Positions 9,201-24,200 of a DNA stretch of 64,000 nt are shown here, piece after piece. The notes under the pieces are model-generated. The model was given only the letters and a program-made list of their open reading frames with translations, searched no databases and was not told the DNA's origin. The number at the start of each line of letters is the position of its first letter. Positions within the stretch are counted from its first letter, which is position 1. The DNA comes from Anaerotardibacter muris. GTDB lineage: Bacteria; Actinomycetota; Coriobacteriia; Coriobacteriales; Eggerthellaceae. The position numbers and the translations under genes were made by a program. The DNA is taken from assembly GCF_943192915.1 (NCBI RefSeq), contig NZ_CALPCD010000001.1, positions 186,001 through 250,000 on the forward strand. Reading direction: 5' to 3'.

Positions 9201-12200
9201 GACATTACCCTTGACCTGATCGGTGAAGGAGCTTGCCATGGTACCCATAGCTGCAGCGGACATGAGCGTGTTCCACGTAAGCGTGGGGTCGCTGGTGTCG
9301 AAGCCGTGGCGGTTGCCGTTGAACAGCGTGAAGCCAGTTTCGTTAGCGAAGTAGCCGCGCCAATCGATAGCCTCGAGCTGAGCCTTGTAGGAAGCGTTGG
9401 CAACCTCGGTTGCGTTATGGGGGTTAGCGATCTTGTAGGTCTCGCCGGTGATACCCTTAGCGGTAACCTCGAGCCAAACTTCCAGTTCGCCGTTGCCGTC
9501 TACCTTGTAGTAGCGAACGGTGTATTCGGTATCGCCGTTTGCGCGCCACACAGCGTAGAGGCGAACGTCGCTTGCCGGCATGGTGTAGATGTGGTTAGCG
9601 TCGTTCAGGGTGAACTTGATGCCGCCCGTTGCTGGATCGATGCCTGAGTCGAGCATTGCGATAGCAGCAGCCAGCTGGGAAGCCTTACCTTCAGAGGTAC
9701 CAACGTTGACCGGATCGTCGTAGCCGTCAACGTCGACGTTCCACTTGTAGTACCAACCGACCAGTTCATAGCCTTCGCGCTGGAGGACCATGGAGCCCGG
9801 CAGCTGGTATTCTTCGTCGGTCATCAGGCGGATGGTGCCACGCCATGCAGCTTCATCACGATCGGTGTAGGTGCCCGGATCAAGACGCAGCGTGTAGATG
9901 CGCGGTGCCCAGACTGCGTAGAGGGTGGTATCGGTGATGCCCATGGTGAAGATGTCCTGCTCGGCGTAGATCAGACCTGCACGGTCAAGAGCGTCGAACA
10001 GGTTGTCTGCGTCGCGACCCTTAGCATTCATGGTGGAGATCATCTTGCCATCGACTTCGTATTCGCTCATGAGGGTCCAACCCATGAGGTCGTAGCCCTT
10101 ACGGGTGACGTCGAAGTAGTCATAGCCGATGCGGAACTGCTCTTCAGCATGGACTGGGTAGACCTTCTTCTGGCTGCCCTGAACGCTGGAGTCGATGGTG
10201 TCCCACGTACCGTAGCCAGCTTCGAAGGTAAGGGTGAGCGGACGTGCGGTGTAGTAGAGCTTCAGCACCAGGGTGGTTGCGCCATCAGGCGTGCCATAGC
10301 GGACGTTCTGAGCGGTAACGGTGTTGCCGTTCTTGTCCTTATAGGTGATGGTGTCGCCATCGGCGATGATGTCGTAGCCGATGAACTGATCGTCTTCGAT
10401 GAACTTCTGGCCGCGGTTGGTGTAGTCGACCTTGGTGTCGTCGTCGCCAACGTGGTCGATAGCGACGACCGGCTCGTCGGTAACAGCGTACAAGGTGTCG
10501 ACCACAACGTCCTTCACCTTGCCGTTACCGTCAACGCGGTAGTGCTCGACCTGATAGAGAACGTTGCTCTGAGCGTACCAGACGGCGTACAGGGTCACAT
10601 CTGCGCCCGGCATGATGAAGCCGTAGCCCAGGTTGGTGAAGTGCTTAGAGAGGCCGTCAGTAAGGTCTACGCCTGCCAGAGCGGAGTTCAGATACGCATC
10701 AGCGGTGGTGTCCCAACCAGGATAGTTGACAACCGGATCGGTGCCGTCCTTAGCGATATCGCGGCTTTCGTTGCCCTTCACGTTGTCAACGCGCTTGTCG
10801 GTGGTCCAACCGAGGAAGTCGTAGCCAGGACGTACGATGTCCTGGAACAGGCTTGCCGTGTTCTGTTCCGCGAAGTAGTAGATAGTGCGGATGTTGTCGG
10901 TGTCCTTCTCGGGATCGGCACTCCACTGACCCTGTGCGGTGTGGAAGTCGATCTTGTACATGAGCGGATTGCCATCGTCGTCGAGCTTATACGGTGCGTA
11001 GTACAGGTCGAGCACGAGGGAATCGTCAGCAGCCACGATGCCTTCATAGGTAGAGGTGGTGCCTGCGCCCGGAACAGCGACCACGGTGCCATCAGGCAGT
11101 GTGATGGTGTCTGGGAACACACGCTCGTAGGTGTAACCGGTCAGCGGAGCGTCATAGCCGAAGTAGAAGTGCTCGTTCGTATCGGTAGGCGTAGTGCCCG
11201 TGGTGCGAACGATGTAGTTCTTGTCGGCGGTGATGGTGGAGTCGGTATAGCCGGTGTAGGTGTCGGTGGATACCAGTACCACGTTGCCCTCGCCCGTTAC
11301 CTTATAACGGTTCACGGTGTATTGCGCATTAGCGTCAGCAGACCAGATAGCCCACAGCTGCAGGTCGGTAGCAGGCATGATCAACGACGTGCCGTCTTCG
11401 GTGTAGAGCGGACGGCTGTAGATGCCGTTTGCTGCCGGGTTCGCGATGGATTCTGCCAGGTAGGTGTCTGCGGTAGCAGCGACCAGACGCAGCGGATCGT
11501 TGCGATATTCGTCAGCCTTGATCTTGGATGCTTCAGCGATGGTGCCTGCAACATCGGAATTGGTTGCCCAACCGACCAGTTCATAGCCGTTGCGGAACGG
11601 ATCAGCAGCGGTGTTGTCGTGGCGACCATTGGTGCCGATGAGATCTGCCGGCAGCTGGACGGTGGTCTGGCCCGTGCGATAGGTAGCAGAGATGGAGCGA
11701 CCATCGCTGGACATGGTCCAACCAGCAGGTGCCGTGAAGGTACCCTTGGTGGTATCTGGGTCGAGGTTCAGGGTGAGCGTGTGCTCGTCTGCCTCGTAGT
11801 ACAGATTCAGGGTAAGGCGGTTGCTGTAGCCCGATGCCTTCAGCAGACCGTGGTCCGTGGTGTACCACAGTGCGTGGTTAGCAGCATAGTAGCCAGCCTG
11901 AGGTGCGCCTTCGTCGAGGTAGGTATAGCCCTCGATAGGAATGTCGTACGCATACCAGTCGTCGTTGCCATACATGCCCGGCGTGATGCCATTGTTGTTA
12001 GCGTCAGCCCAGATCATGGAGTCTGCATAGCCCTTATAGGTGTTGGTGGACACCAGGATGCGGTTACCATTGCCGTCGATCTTGTACAGGTTGACGGTGT
12101 ACTTGATCTTGATCAGGTCGTCCGGATCGATATCAGGATCGATCGGATCAGGGGTAGGATCAGGATCGGGGTCTGGATCGGGATCAGGGAACGGCGGAAC

Positions 12201-15200
12201 CGGATCCGGATAAGGGTTCGGATCAGGATCGGGGTATGGATCGGGATCAGGACCAGGACCTGGCCATGGATCGGGATCAGGCGGGATCGGAGGATCGATG
12301 GGGTTCTCATAGTAGCCCGCGTAGTAGAACACGTATACCACGGTGGAACCGTCAGCCAGCACTACCTCGCGCTCGTAACCAGTGGAGTCAGCGGAAGTGG
12401 TGTAGGTAACGCCATCGATCTCGACAGAGATGAGCGAGCCATCCTGCTTGAACGGATCGTAGATGATGTGGGTGTAGCCGCGCCAGAAGTACCAATCCTC
12501 AAGGGTGGTGACCATGTTGGTGTTCACCTTGCCGAAGCGGTTGGTGTAGGTCTCGGAATCGTGCGGAGTGGTGAAGTCCTTCTCTGCCACGGTCCAGGTA
12601 AGGCCTGCGTCCTTAGCGTCCTTGTATACGTCGGTCTTAGCGATGGTGCCAACGCCTTCGTGGTTCACCTTGATGTGTACCACGGTAACGTCTGCAGGCT
12701 TCGCCTTCCAGACAGCCTCGAAGACCTTGTCATTGCCCCACGTGAACACGAGTTCATCGAAGGTGCCGTCTTCGTTGATGTCATACACGGTGCCCGTGTC
12801 GGTGTCCAGCCAGCCGATCAGTTCGTAACCGACCTTCTTCACCATGCTTTCGGGCAGCGGGGTGAACTTGTGGTTGTAATACACCGTGCGATCGACGTTC
12901 TCTGCTGTGGTGCCATCTGCTTCGGTGATGGTGCCACCGAGGCTCTTATAGGTGATGGTGTAAGCGTCTACGGTGTAGTACAGCTTGAGCACCAGTGCGC
13001 CGTCGTCGGTCCAGTCGCCCACATGGCCCGTGATACGGCCAGTTGCGATGGTGGCATAGAGCTGAGCCAGGCTGGAGTTCTCAGGCAGCAGCTTGGAGAA
13101 TGCCGGATCGTAGGTGAAGCCGATGAGGGTCTTCACCAGTTCTTCGTAGCGCCAGCCGTCTTCAGGTGCGGTGCCAACGCCGGTGTAAGGAGCATCGACG
13201 CGGATGTACTGACCAGCGGTACCCAGGATGTCCTGACGATCGATCAGGTTCGGGTTCTGGAGGTTGCCAGCGTCGTTCACATCAACGGTGTAGTGCTCGA
13301 CGTAGAAGTGAGTGCCGTTCTCGATAGCACGCAGGTAGATGTAGAGCACGGTCTGGTCGATGCCAGCTGCGGTAGCGTCGTCGCCAGTAGCGTTCAGGTA
13401 ACCGAATGCGTCACCCAGCGGGTTGAGCGGATTCGGGTCGATCTCATAGCCAGCAGCGATGAGGATAGCCTGGAGCCATGCATAGATGTTGTCGTGATCA
13501 TCTGCGTGAGCCTCGAACGGATGTGCAGGATCGGAGTAATCCAGCCAGTTGCCCGTAACGCCAGTGCGCAGATAAGTTGCCAGTTCTTCAGTGGTGCCGT
13601 CGCCCTGGAGCGCGTTGACGATGACCTTGTATTCAGAGTTGTTAGCCATCCACACTGCATAGAGGGTGGTCTCTTCGTTCGGCATGGTGAAGGCGTACGG
13701 ATCGCCTGCCAGGTAGATCTGACCAGCGTGGTCGAGGATCCACTGGTTGGAGACCATACCGTTGAGGTCGGAGCCATCGAGGGTGGTGGTCCAGCCATAG
13801 AGGGTGTAACCCGGGCGGATACCCACGGAGGAGTTCGGCAGCGTTACCTTCTCACCGGTCTTGTAGATGTCGGTGGAGGGGTTGGAGCCACGCCAGGTTG
13901 CGCCGTTGTTATAGGTGCCATCGTCGGGGTTGATGGAGCCCAGTTCGAAGTTCAGCTGCTGACGGTCTGCCAGGTAGTAAAGATGCAGTTCCATGGAGCC
14001 GTCTGCCAGGATGGTGCCAGAGAGCTTCTGGAGCTCATATTCACCGAAGGTGAAGCCCTTGATGAGGAATGCCCAGCTGTTGCCCTCTGCGTCGAGCCAG
14101 GAGCCCAGTTCGTAGGTGCGGCCCGTAGCTTCGTCGATGTAGGCGCCGGTCTTGCCCGTGCCGGTGGTGTAGAACTGCTTGCCATCATAGAAGATGTCCA
14201 CCACGTCGCCGTCGCCCTCTACCAGGTGGTGGTAGATCTTGAACGGCGTGTCGTTGTTCGGGACGAAGACGAGGACGATGTTCGGCAGGCCAAGCGGCAT
14301 ACCAGCAACTTCTTCGATAACGCCAGTGGTGACGATCTTCTGGGAGTAGTCAACGCCGTTGACGGTAGCGTCTGCCGGGGTGTCGCCCTTAGCAGGATCG
14401 TACAGGTGGTAACCAGCGATGCCCGGAACTTCCCAAACGTTCTTCACGATGGTCTTGGTATCGGGGATCAGGTTGCCGAAGCCGTCGTCGACCATCTTGA
14501 TGCCCAGGGTGCCGTCAGCCTTCAGTTCGTAGACCGGGCTAGTAGCGGTAGGTGCTTCAGGATCGACGAAGGAAACGGTGTCGCCTGCATAGCCCTTGAA
14601 TTCAAGGGTGGTGAGCTTGTCTGCCTGGGTACCGCCGGTGATCTGCCAACGATCGACGGTGAAGGTGATCTCCTTAGCGCGCCACACTGCATAGAGGGTG
14701 GTTGCGCCCTGAGGCATCTTGAAGGTGCCACCAGCAGGGATGAACAGCGGGTTGATGCCGTACTTGTCGATGCCAGGGTTAGCTGCCAGCCAATCGGTCC
14801 AAGCGATGGATTCGGAGCCGACCAGGTTGGTGAACATCGCGTAGTCATCGCCAGCGTACCAACCGACCAGTTCGTAACCCAGGCGGTTAGCAGCGTCTGC
14901 GCTCGGTACCTTCAGGGTCTTGCCAACCTTGTAGACACCAGAGATGTTAGCTGCACCAGAGGTCCAGTTACGGTTCGCCATGTCAGTGGAGGTTGCGTTG
15001 TCGCCCAGCAGGAAGGTGAGCGGCAGAGCCTCAGCAACGTAGTACAGGGTGAACTCGGTCTTGCCAGTACCAGAGATGTGAGCAGCAAGGCTGGTCTGCA
15101 GGTTGGTGCCCGGAACAGTGCCGTCAGAGTTCGGATGGAACTTGTAGCCCTGGAAGTCGTATTCATAGGTGGTGCCGTCAGCGCCCGTGTAGATGAGGTA

Positions 15201-18200
15201 CAGGGTGCCGTCGCGCATCTCGCCATAGATGTAGTTCACCTTGTCCTGATATGCCAGACCGATGTCGGAAGGCTGGATCTCGGTGTCAGTTTCGCCCTGA
15301 CGCATTTCGGTGAGCACCTCGAAGGTGTTGCCGTCGCCATCGACGAATACGTGGTGAACCTTGTATTCAGTGTCGTTGTTCGCATCGTAGTACACGCGGA
15401 ACACGGTAGGATGCAGCGGGTCGCCCGAGATGACCGCAGAGAGCAGCGAATTAGCGTGCAGCAGGTCGAGCGTGTAGCCGCGGAAGTCGTATTCACGAGA
15501 GCCGTCCATGAACGTGGTGTCGGTGGGCAGCACGTATTCAGGCTTCAGGTTGCCATCGTTGTCGAGCAGGCTGAAGGTGTCGCCCGTTGCGAACTTGAAG
15601 GCATCGTTCTTGTTGGTGTAGTCCAGCGTTGCCACACCGTTGACCACCTTGTAGTACGCAACCTGGTAAGCAGATTCGTCTGCTACCCAAACTGCATACA
15701 TGTAAACGGTGTCGCCCGCGTTAGCATCCGGAGCAGAGATGAGGGTGCCGGTCGGATAGAAGTGCGGATCGCCAGAAGCCAGGATCTGGTTGTAGCGATC
15801 GATGGACATCGCACCGAAGATGTCGATCTGGTTCGCATCGTTGGTGGTGTACCAACCCTTCAGGGTGTAGCCAGGACGCTTGGAAGCGCCGGAACCTGGC
15901 AGGTAGACCTTGGAGCCAGAGACCACGTTGACCGAGCCGGTCTGGACGAACGCATTACCAGCGCCGGAATAGCTCTTCACCCAAGAAGCGTCACTGAAGG
16001 TGTCGCCATTGATGACCAGGGTGAGGCTGTAGGTGTCAGGCGTGAAGAACAGGCGGATGACGCTGGAGCCATCACCGTTGATCAGCTTGTAAGGATCAGA
16101 GGTGAAGGAGATGTCGTTGATCATGAAGGTGCCGGGGCTGTAGTGGTAGCCAGTGACCACTGCGGAGTTGACCCATGCATCGTCGGTAAGCTGCGTGGGC
16201 ACGACCGTGTTACCGTCGGCATCGACGTAGGTGTAGGTGTTCCACACGCCACCGGTCTTTTCGGCGTCAGCCTTAGCGTAAGCGCCAGCCAGACCAGTGT
16301 GCTTGATGGTGATGACGTTGCCATCGGCGTCGGTAGCCTTGGAAGCGATACCTTCACCGGAGACCTTCCAGATCTCGACTTCGTATTCCACATAGAGGGA
16401 AACGTAATACAGCTTGAAGGTGGTGGAGCCGTCGCCATTGAGGGATGCGATGGTGACCACTTCTTGGTAGTTGTCGCCGTTCCAAACGGTGTTGAAGCCA
16501 GCGAAGAAGCCGTAACCCTTCAGTGCAGGATAGGTTTCGTAGAGCGCATCGAGGATGGCCTTGGAGTAGATGTCAGAAGCGTTAAGAGCCGATTCGGACT
16601 TGCCAGTGTGGGTGGTGACGTAGACCGGATAGGTCTCGACCTTCAGTACGTTGGTGAGGGTGCGGGTGCCATCGCCATTGTCGACGTATTCGGAGACCAC
16701 ACGATAGTGTTCCACGGTGTAGGTGGTGTCTGCCGGCATCCAGATAGCCCACAGGGTCTGGTTAAGAGCAGAACCAACTTCGTAGTTCCTGGGATAGAAG
16801 CTGTTGGTGAGCGCTTCGGAGAACGTGGAAGCATCGCGGTTCGCATCCAGGTTCCACGCATCGAGCGCATCCTTGTCGGTGGTCCAGCCGAGCAGCTGGT
16901 AACCAGGACGTGCTACATGCGTGCCCTGAGGAACATCGATGACCTGACCGGTCATGTACTTCTTCGAAGGCGAAGAAGAGAAGGTGTCAGTGCCGGATGT
17001 CCACACGCCGCCCTCGACCTCGAACTTAACGTCGCGAGGGGCCGGCGTGTAGAACAAACGGAGAACCAGCATCTCGTTCGGGTCGCCCATGATAGTGCCG
17101 GAATAGGATGAGGCGAACGAGGTGTTCTGGAGGATGGTGATGGTCTTGTAGATGGGGTTACCAAGAGCGTCATAGCCCTCGATGTAGGTGTAGTCGTAGG
17201 ATGCACCGGTGTAGCGCCAGCTGGATGCTGGTGCTGCGGTGTAACCATCGATGTCCTTCCACATCCAGGACAGCGACGTGTAAGCAGTATGAGATTCAAC
17301 AGGTGCGCCTGCAACGGTGGTGTCGAAGAGACCCGGTGCTGCATTGGTGCCTGCAGTATTAGCGTTTGCCTGATAGCCAGCGGTACCGTTCAGGACGATG
17401 GAAGCAGCCACGCCTTCGGTGTTGCTAGAGCCCGGAGCAGGTTCATCGAACTTCATGGGCTTGCCCGTCACCGGATCCCAGTACCAGTATTCAACGCGGT
17501 ACTGAGAGCCACCCTGGACTGCCTCGTAGTAGAGGATCAGGGTCATGCGGCCGTCAGCGGTGACGAAGCCGGTGAGCTTGGAGTCGCCATAGACCGACGT
17601 GTAGCTTGCATTCAGTTCATAGCCCGGACGATTCGGGATGGGCTTGAAGTTCGGACCCTGGCCCGTTGCGGAGGTGAAGCCAACCTCGGTGCCGGTAGGA
17701 GCAGAGAGGAGCGTGTTGTCGTCTGCGTCGATGTAGCCCTGAGCGCGTTCGAAGGCCTTATCGCGGATGACCTTACCAGCTTCAACGCGGTAAACCTGTA
17801 CGCGATATTCCTTATCCAGGGGTCGCCAAACTGCCCAGAGGGTGACCACGCCGTACCCCTGAGCGTCGACGGTGGTGCCAGCCGGCGGCACGATCCACTG
17901 GGAACCAGGTGCCAGCAGGCGGCTGTAATCGCCAGATGCCAGGGCTGCTTCGAGGATGTCCTCGGAGGTTGCCCAGCCAGCCAGCGTATAACCTTCGCGC
18001 TCGACATTAGTGCCGACCGGGAGGGTGATCTTGTCGTAAGTGTAGACGCGGTTCATGGAGCCGCCGAAGATACCGTCGTCGCGGTTCAGGTTAGCCAGCG
18101 TCCAAGAGCCGTCCTTCAGGTCGTAGACGACGTCCTGCTTCTTAGCGTCGTAGTACAGGTGCAGCACGCTGGAAGAGTCACCTTCAACGTAGAGGCCTGC

Positions 18201-21200
18201 GTTGATAGGATCGCTACGCAGTGCGGAGTAAGCGAAGCCAGGCAGGTTGTCATAGACGATGAAGTAGTTGATGCCGTTGTAGACCACGTGATCGACGCCG
18301 TTGGTGAAGGCGATGCCCATAGCCTGGAGTTCAGCAGCGGTCTTAGCCTGGAGCTGCTGGCCTGCGGTGCCCTTCACGTAGATGAGGTAGTTGCGCAGGT
18401 CCTCAGGAGCAACCACGTTGCCATTCTCGCCATCGAGCACGTTGCCGTTAGCGTCGCGATAGAGACGGTTGCCGTTCTTGTCCACTTCGTAGTTGGTCTG
18501 GTGGTCGGAGAGGGTCTCATAGCGACGGACCACATATTCGACACCATCAGGGATGGCAGTGTAGAACAGGTAGATGGTGGAGCCGCTGGTCTTATTGAGG
18601 AGCACGGAGTTCACGGAGCCGAGCACTGGCAGGCTGAGGTCGAAGCCACGGAGGACTTCGTTGCCCGTACGGGTGAAGGACTGGGAGAACTGATAGCCAG
18701 CAGGAGCGGTGATGGCATAGCCTTCGCCCAGTGCTTCTTCGTGGTAGTCAGCGCCCACGCCCCAGCTGCGAACCGGGTTGGTAGGATCGTTGAAGTTGAT
18801 GGTGTCGCCATAGACGCCCGTGAGCACACCGTTCTCGTCAGCATTCGGGAAGGTGACCGGGATGCGCTGCAGGGTGCCGTCGCCGTTCTGGACCCAAACT
18901 TCCACGGTGTAGGTAGCGGGCAGTGCGCGCCACACAGCGTGCAACGTGTAATACCACGTGTCACCGATCTTGGTGAGATACGGGCTTACCTCGCCGTAGT
19001 TCGGGTCGGTGTTGAGTTCAGGCATGGTGAACACAGAGCCCGGAGCGTAGAAGCCGGTCGGGGTGAGTTCGCCATTGGAGAGGCGATCTGCCGTGACGAT
19101 GGAATTGGTGCCTTCGGTGTTGGTGCCTTCATTGGTGATGTACCAACCGATGAATTCGTAGCCTTCGCGCTCAACATCAGGCTTGGTAGGCAGAGTGGTC
19201 TGAGAACCGGTCTGCATAGGACGGGTGGTCTGGCCAGTGAACTGATCGGACCAAGAACCAGAGCCCAGGTCGAAGTTGAGGACGCGCGGGTCGCCCACGT
19301 AATACAGGCGCAGCACGGTGGAACCGTCGCCTGCTACGTAGAGTTCGTACCAGTTGGAGTTGACGGTAACGAGGACGCCGTCTTCGTTATAGATCTGGCA
19401 GGTTTCTGCGAATGTGTAACCGGGGTGCCCATGCATTGCAGGAATGAAGAGTGCCGGATCTGCAAAGACATAGGTACCCGCGGTCACACCGGAGATGGTA
19501 GTGGGATCTTCTTCAGCGAGCGTTGCGTGATGGGTGCCATCAACGTAGTAGTGCTCGACCTTGTAGCTTGCTGCGCCTTCAATAGCCTCGAAGTAGATGC
19601 GCAGGACGAGCTTGCCATCGGCGGTGACGATGCCGGTGAGCAGTTCGTTCTCGTGGCTGTAGTACTGGTAGCCCTGAGGTGCCAGGACGCCCACGTAGCC
19701 AGCAGGAACGGTAGCACCTTCGGAGCCGACCACCATGAGCGTACGCCAGGAGTCGGTAGGAGCACCATTCTTGTTGTATTCGCCGCCGTAATACACGGTG
19801 TCATAGAGAGACGTGATGGCGGTGGTGGGATCGTTAGGATCGCCAACGTTGGTGACATAGCGCTCGACGGTGAACAGCGTGTTCTCGTCAGCTTCGTAAT
19901 ACAGGCGGAGCACAAGGGAGCCGTCTGCCTTCACGACGCCAGATTCAACAGCCAGTTCGTAGTCAGGCAGGTAGTAGTAACCCAGCCACTGAGTGAAGTA
20001 TTCTGCGATGCCGTCGGCAAGCTTGGTACCAGCGATGGTGACGCCAGCAACGTAGTATTCGCCGCGCTCGGAATCGAAGAGCACCTTCACGTTGGAGTTA
20101 GCCGGTGCGTAGAGCTTCAGGGTCTCGGTGGGCTTCTTGTTCAGGAAGTCCAGCGTGCCGTCTTCGTTGATGTAGACGACCTTGCCTTCGATGACCTTAT
20201 AACGCTCGACCGTGAAGACCACTGCGTCGATGACGAAGTGCGCGGTGAACGTGTGACCATCGTAGGACATGTAGGAGTCGTCGATGTGCTGCGGGAAGAA
20301 GGTGGAGCCCATGAGGTTCACGCCCTGCGGAGCCTCGGTCCAATACTGGGAACCTTCGATCACGGTGCCATCGTATGCCACCCACAGTCCGTCATCGCGG
20401 GTCCAGTGCGTGAAGCGGTAGCCCGGATTCGGGGTGGTGTAGACAGGCTTGGGATGACCGGTGACCGGAGCAAAGGAGTCATGAGACAGCGAAACAGAGC
20501 CAGCGTCCGACGGGTCATAAGAGTAGTAGATGTTGATGTCGCCCAGTTCGCGGAAGATCGCGTAGAAGGTGACCACATCGCCATGACCCAGACCAGCGGC
20601 CGGCAGTTCCTTGCCCAGCTGCGGAACGAAGTTCAGGTCGGTGGATACCGGCGGGATGTTGCCCTGGACATCGGAGAGGTGTGCGAACCAACCGAGGAAC
20701 TGGTAGCCATCGGGTGCGGTGACCGTGGAGCCCTTGGGGTTACCAGCCGGGCCAGAAGCGATGAGCTCCAGCGTGGGGTTGGTAGAACCATGGTCGCCAG
20801 CGCCATAGGGGTCATAGCCCACGTGAGGCAGGTTCACAACGTCATAGACGATGGTCGCAGAGTCGTGGTCTGCACGCAGGTAGTAGAGCTTCAGGGTGAG
20901 CTTCTTAGCGTCGAAGCCGATAACGCCCACAGCAGTAGGAGCAGAGATCACCGGATCGTAGTACCACGTCATGGTGCCGTCGGAGAGGTAAGAATCGGGC
21001 GCCAGAATGTCTTCAAGATAGAAGCCATCATCAGTCGACGGGATGATCTTGCCGGATTCATCGATCTGATAGAGATGGTACTTGATCTTCTTGACGCCGT
21101 CTTCTTCAACCTCTTCGGGCAGGACCTGGACACGTGCGTTGTACGGACCGGTCTTGGACTCCGTAAGCTTCTTGGTGAAGCTCAGGTGATCTTCGTTCTC

Positions 21201-24200
21201 GAAGTAGTGCTCAACGGTGAAGGTTGCGGGCAGCGGACGGATGAGGCAGATGTAGGTGCGCTCGTTGTCCTTGGAGAAGATCCAGGAGCCCGGGCCGGAG
21301 CGGCCGTCGTCACCGTGGACGTAGTCGTAACGAGGAGGATAGAAGTTGATCTGACCCTGGGTGCCCGGCAGGATGGTGTCGGGATCGAGGGAGTCGACCC
21401 AACCGATGACCTCATAGCCCGGCAGCAGGCGAACCTGGGTGCCCAGCGCGGTACCAGTGGAAGGAGCGATGAGCTCCATGTCACGGGAGAGCCATGCATG
21501 GTCGGGGTCGTCGACTTCGTAGTAGATGTCTACGTCTTCGTCTTCAGAGAAGATAGCGTAGTAGGTTGCGGTCTCCCAGATACCGGAAGAGCCTGCAGGA
21601 GCCACGAAGGTAGCGGTATCGCAGACCACGTTGCCATGGACGTCTACCCAGTGCAGGAAGTGGTAGCCCTGGTTAGCGATAGCGGTGATGCCATACGGGG
21701 TGCCAGAGAAGGTGAGGTACTGGTCCTGAGCGAGCCAGCCGCGGCCTTCACCGGTAACAGCGGAAACGCGGAATGCCAGGGTGTCGTAGTTCTTCTGGTA
21801 CATCTCGCCATTGGGCTTAACAGCCGGGTTGATGACCATTTCCACCTTACCAGTGGTGCGGTTGAACCATTCGTCCTTGAAGCCAGAGACCTTGATGATC
21901 TGGTGGCCCTGGAGGTCGTAGTACCAACCCTGGAGACCGTGCCAGTAGCACCAGCCAGCGCCTTCCTTACCGTTAGAACCGCAACCAGGATCGTGGGTGG
22001 TCTTGTTGCCAACCTCAGAGACGATGTAGCCAGCGCCCGTGGTGTTGGTGGATTCGGACTTGAAGGTGAGGATGACGGTGCGCTCTTCCCAAACTGCGAC
22101 CAGGGTGCCGCCGAAGCGCGGAACCGGGAATGCGTCGGAAGTGGTTTCAGTGACCTTGTAGACCTTGCCGTTGTAGCTCCAACCGACCAGGTTGTAGCCA
22201 CCCTTGGTAACGGTGCCGGTCTTAGGCAGCGTGATGTGCTGATAAGGGATGAGGTTCGGGCGATCTTCCAGTTCAGTGGTGCCCGGAGTGGGGATACCGC
22301 CGTTGGGGTCGAACTTCACGGTAACGGGCATGTAGAGCCAGTTTGCGGTAAGAACGAGGTTGCCCCTGGACATGAGGCCATTCATGACCTCTTCAACGGT
22401 CTGATAGAAGGAGCCGTCGTTGCCGATCCAGCCGTCGAACATGTAGTTCGCGTTGTTGGACAGCGGCATGGTGCGGACCAGTGCGCCCTTGCCATCGCCG
22501 TAGTCGAGCGGCGTTACGAAGTTAGCGTCGATAGGACCGTTGAGTGCGGTGAAGATGTACTTGTTGGTGATGGGGCGACCGCCACGCAGGCCGTCAGCAG
22601 TGATGGTGTCTTCTGCCCATGCGCCATACTCACCAGGCTGATAGGTGATGGAGTAGGTCTTCTCCCACATTGCGGTGATCTTGGTGTTGCCGTAGACCGT
22701 GATGGAGGGGATGTCGGTCTCTTCGGACAGAACGCCGGTGATGACAGCACCGTTGCGCAGGGAGATCTCGTACTTCCAGCCTGCGAAGACATAACCAGTA
22801 TGAGCGCGCTGTACGATCTTCTCGTTGCTGGGATGACCCAGGTAGGGCTGCTTCTGCAGGAGGCGGTCGTCGCCTTCGAGGAGCAGTTCGTTGGTGGTGC
22901 GATCGTACAGGCCGCCACCAACATTGTCGCCAGTGGTGAGGAATTCAACGTCGTAGATGTGGATCCTCCACACAGCGTAGAGGTCGGCATCGTTGCGCAT
23001 AGGCAGGAGCGCTTCGTTGGCGGGGAACAGAGCCATGTTGCGATAGAATTCAGCGCCCTGTGCCTTGATGTCGGCCTCGATAGCGAGAGTGTCGTAGTCG
23101 GCGTCGTAGACCTTGCCCAGCGCCTTGGTGGACCAGCCAACGAAGTCGTAACCAACGGACTTGTACTGGTTCGGAGCCAGGTTCACCTGAGTGTTGTAAG
23201 CCATCAGCTGGGTGGGCATGGTGCCTTCGTCCAGCGTGATGCCATTCAGGCGGTTGAGCTCAGCGTTGGTACGGTTCGGGGTATTCGGATGGAAGTTGAT
23301 GACGAATTCGCCTTCGCTCCAGACCGCGACCAGGTAAAGGTCGCCCGTTGCGGTAAGACCATTCAGATCAGCGGTGAGGATGATGCCCGACAGGTCCGCG
23401 GAGCGGATGATCTCGCCCTGCTCGTTGCGGAAGTACATGGGCAGGCCGTCAGAAGTGGTGCGATAGACCACGTGACCCTGGAGGTCGCGGCGCGGCATGC
23501 CAGTGGAGTCGAGTTCAGCCAGTGCCCAGCCCATGAATGCGTAGGTCTGGGTCTTGGTGGAGGTGGTAGTGGTGATGGAGCGCGGCAGGCCGTTCTCTTC
23601 GCCATTGTAGGTGGGGATGCCTTCGCCACGAACAGCGTGGGTGAAGCGAGTCTCCCCTTCTGAACCGTTGGAGTGGCCAGCGTCGTGACCATTGTCGGTG
23701 TAGAAGTCGCCGTAGATGCCCTCGAAGTACCAGACATCGAATGCGTCTGCCCAGTATGCGGTGAAGGTGGTGGAACCTTCGAGCTTGTAGGTGAGCAGCT
23801 CTTCAGGAGTGAGCGTGATGGTCTTGGTGGTGATGGAGCCATCGTCAGCGGTGATGGTGACGCGAGCGGTCCAGTGATGCAGCGCCTTCTTGTAACCCGG
23901 GGTGACGATGACGTCTTCAACGCGAGCAACATCGCCGGTGTAGCAGATCTGGTTGGTAGCGCCAGTAACAGAGCCCTGCGTAGGATCGGAGGAGTTGAAC
24001 ACTACGTTGACCTTGCGCGGCGACCACACAGCGGTGAAGGTGACAACAGCGCCTTCGCTATTGGAGAGGTTCTCGTACCAACCAGCCAGGTATTCACCGT
24101 CGAGGCTGGTAACGTCGGAGCCAGCAACGCTAGAGGTGCCAGAGACGATCCACTTCAGGAAGTCGTAACCAGAGCGGAAGAAGCGACCATTCGCATCGAA

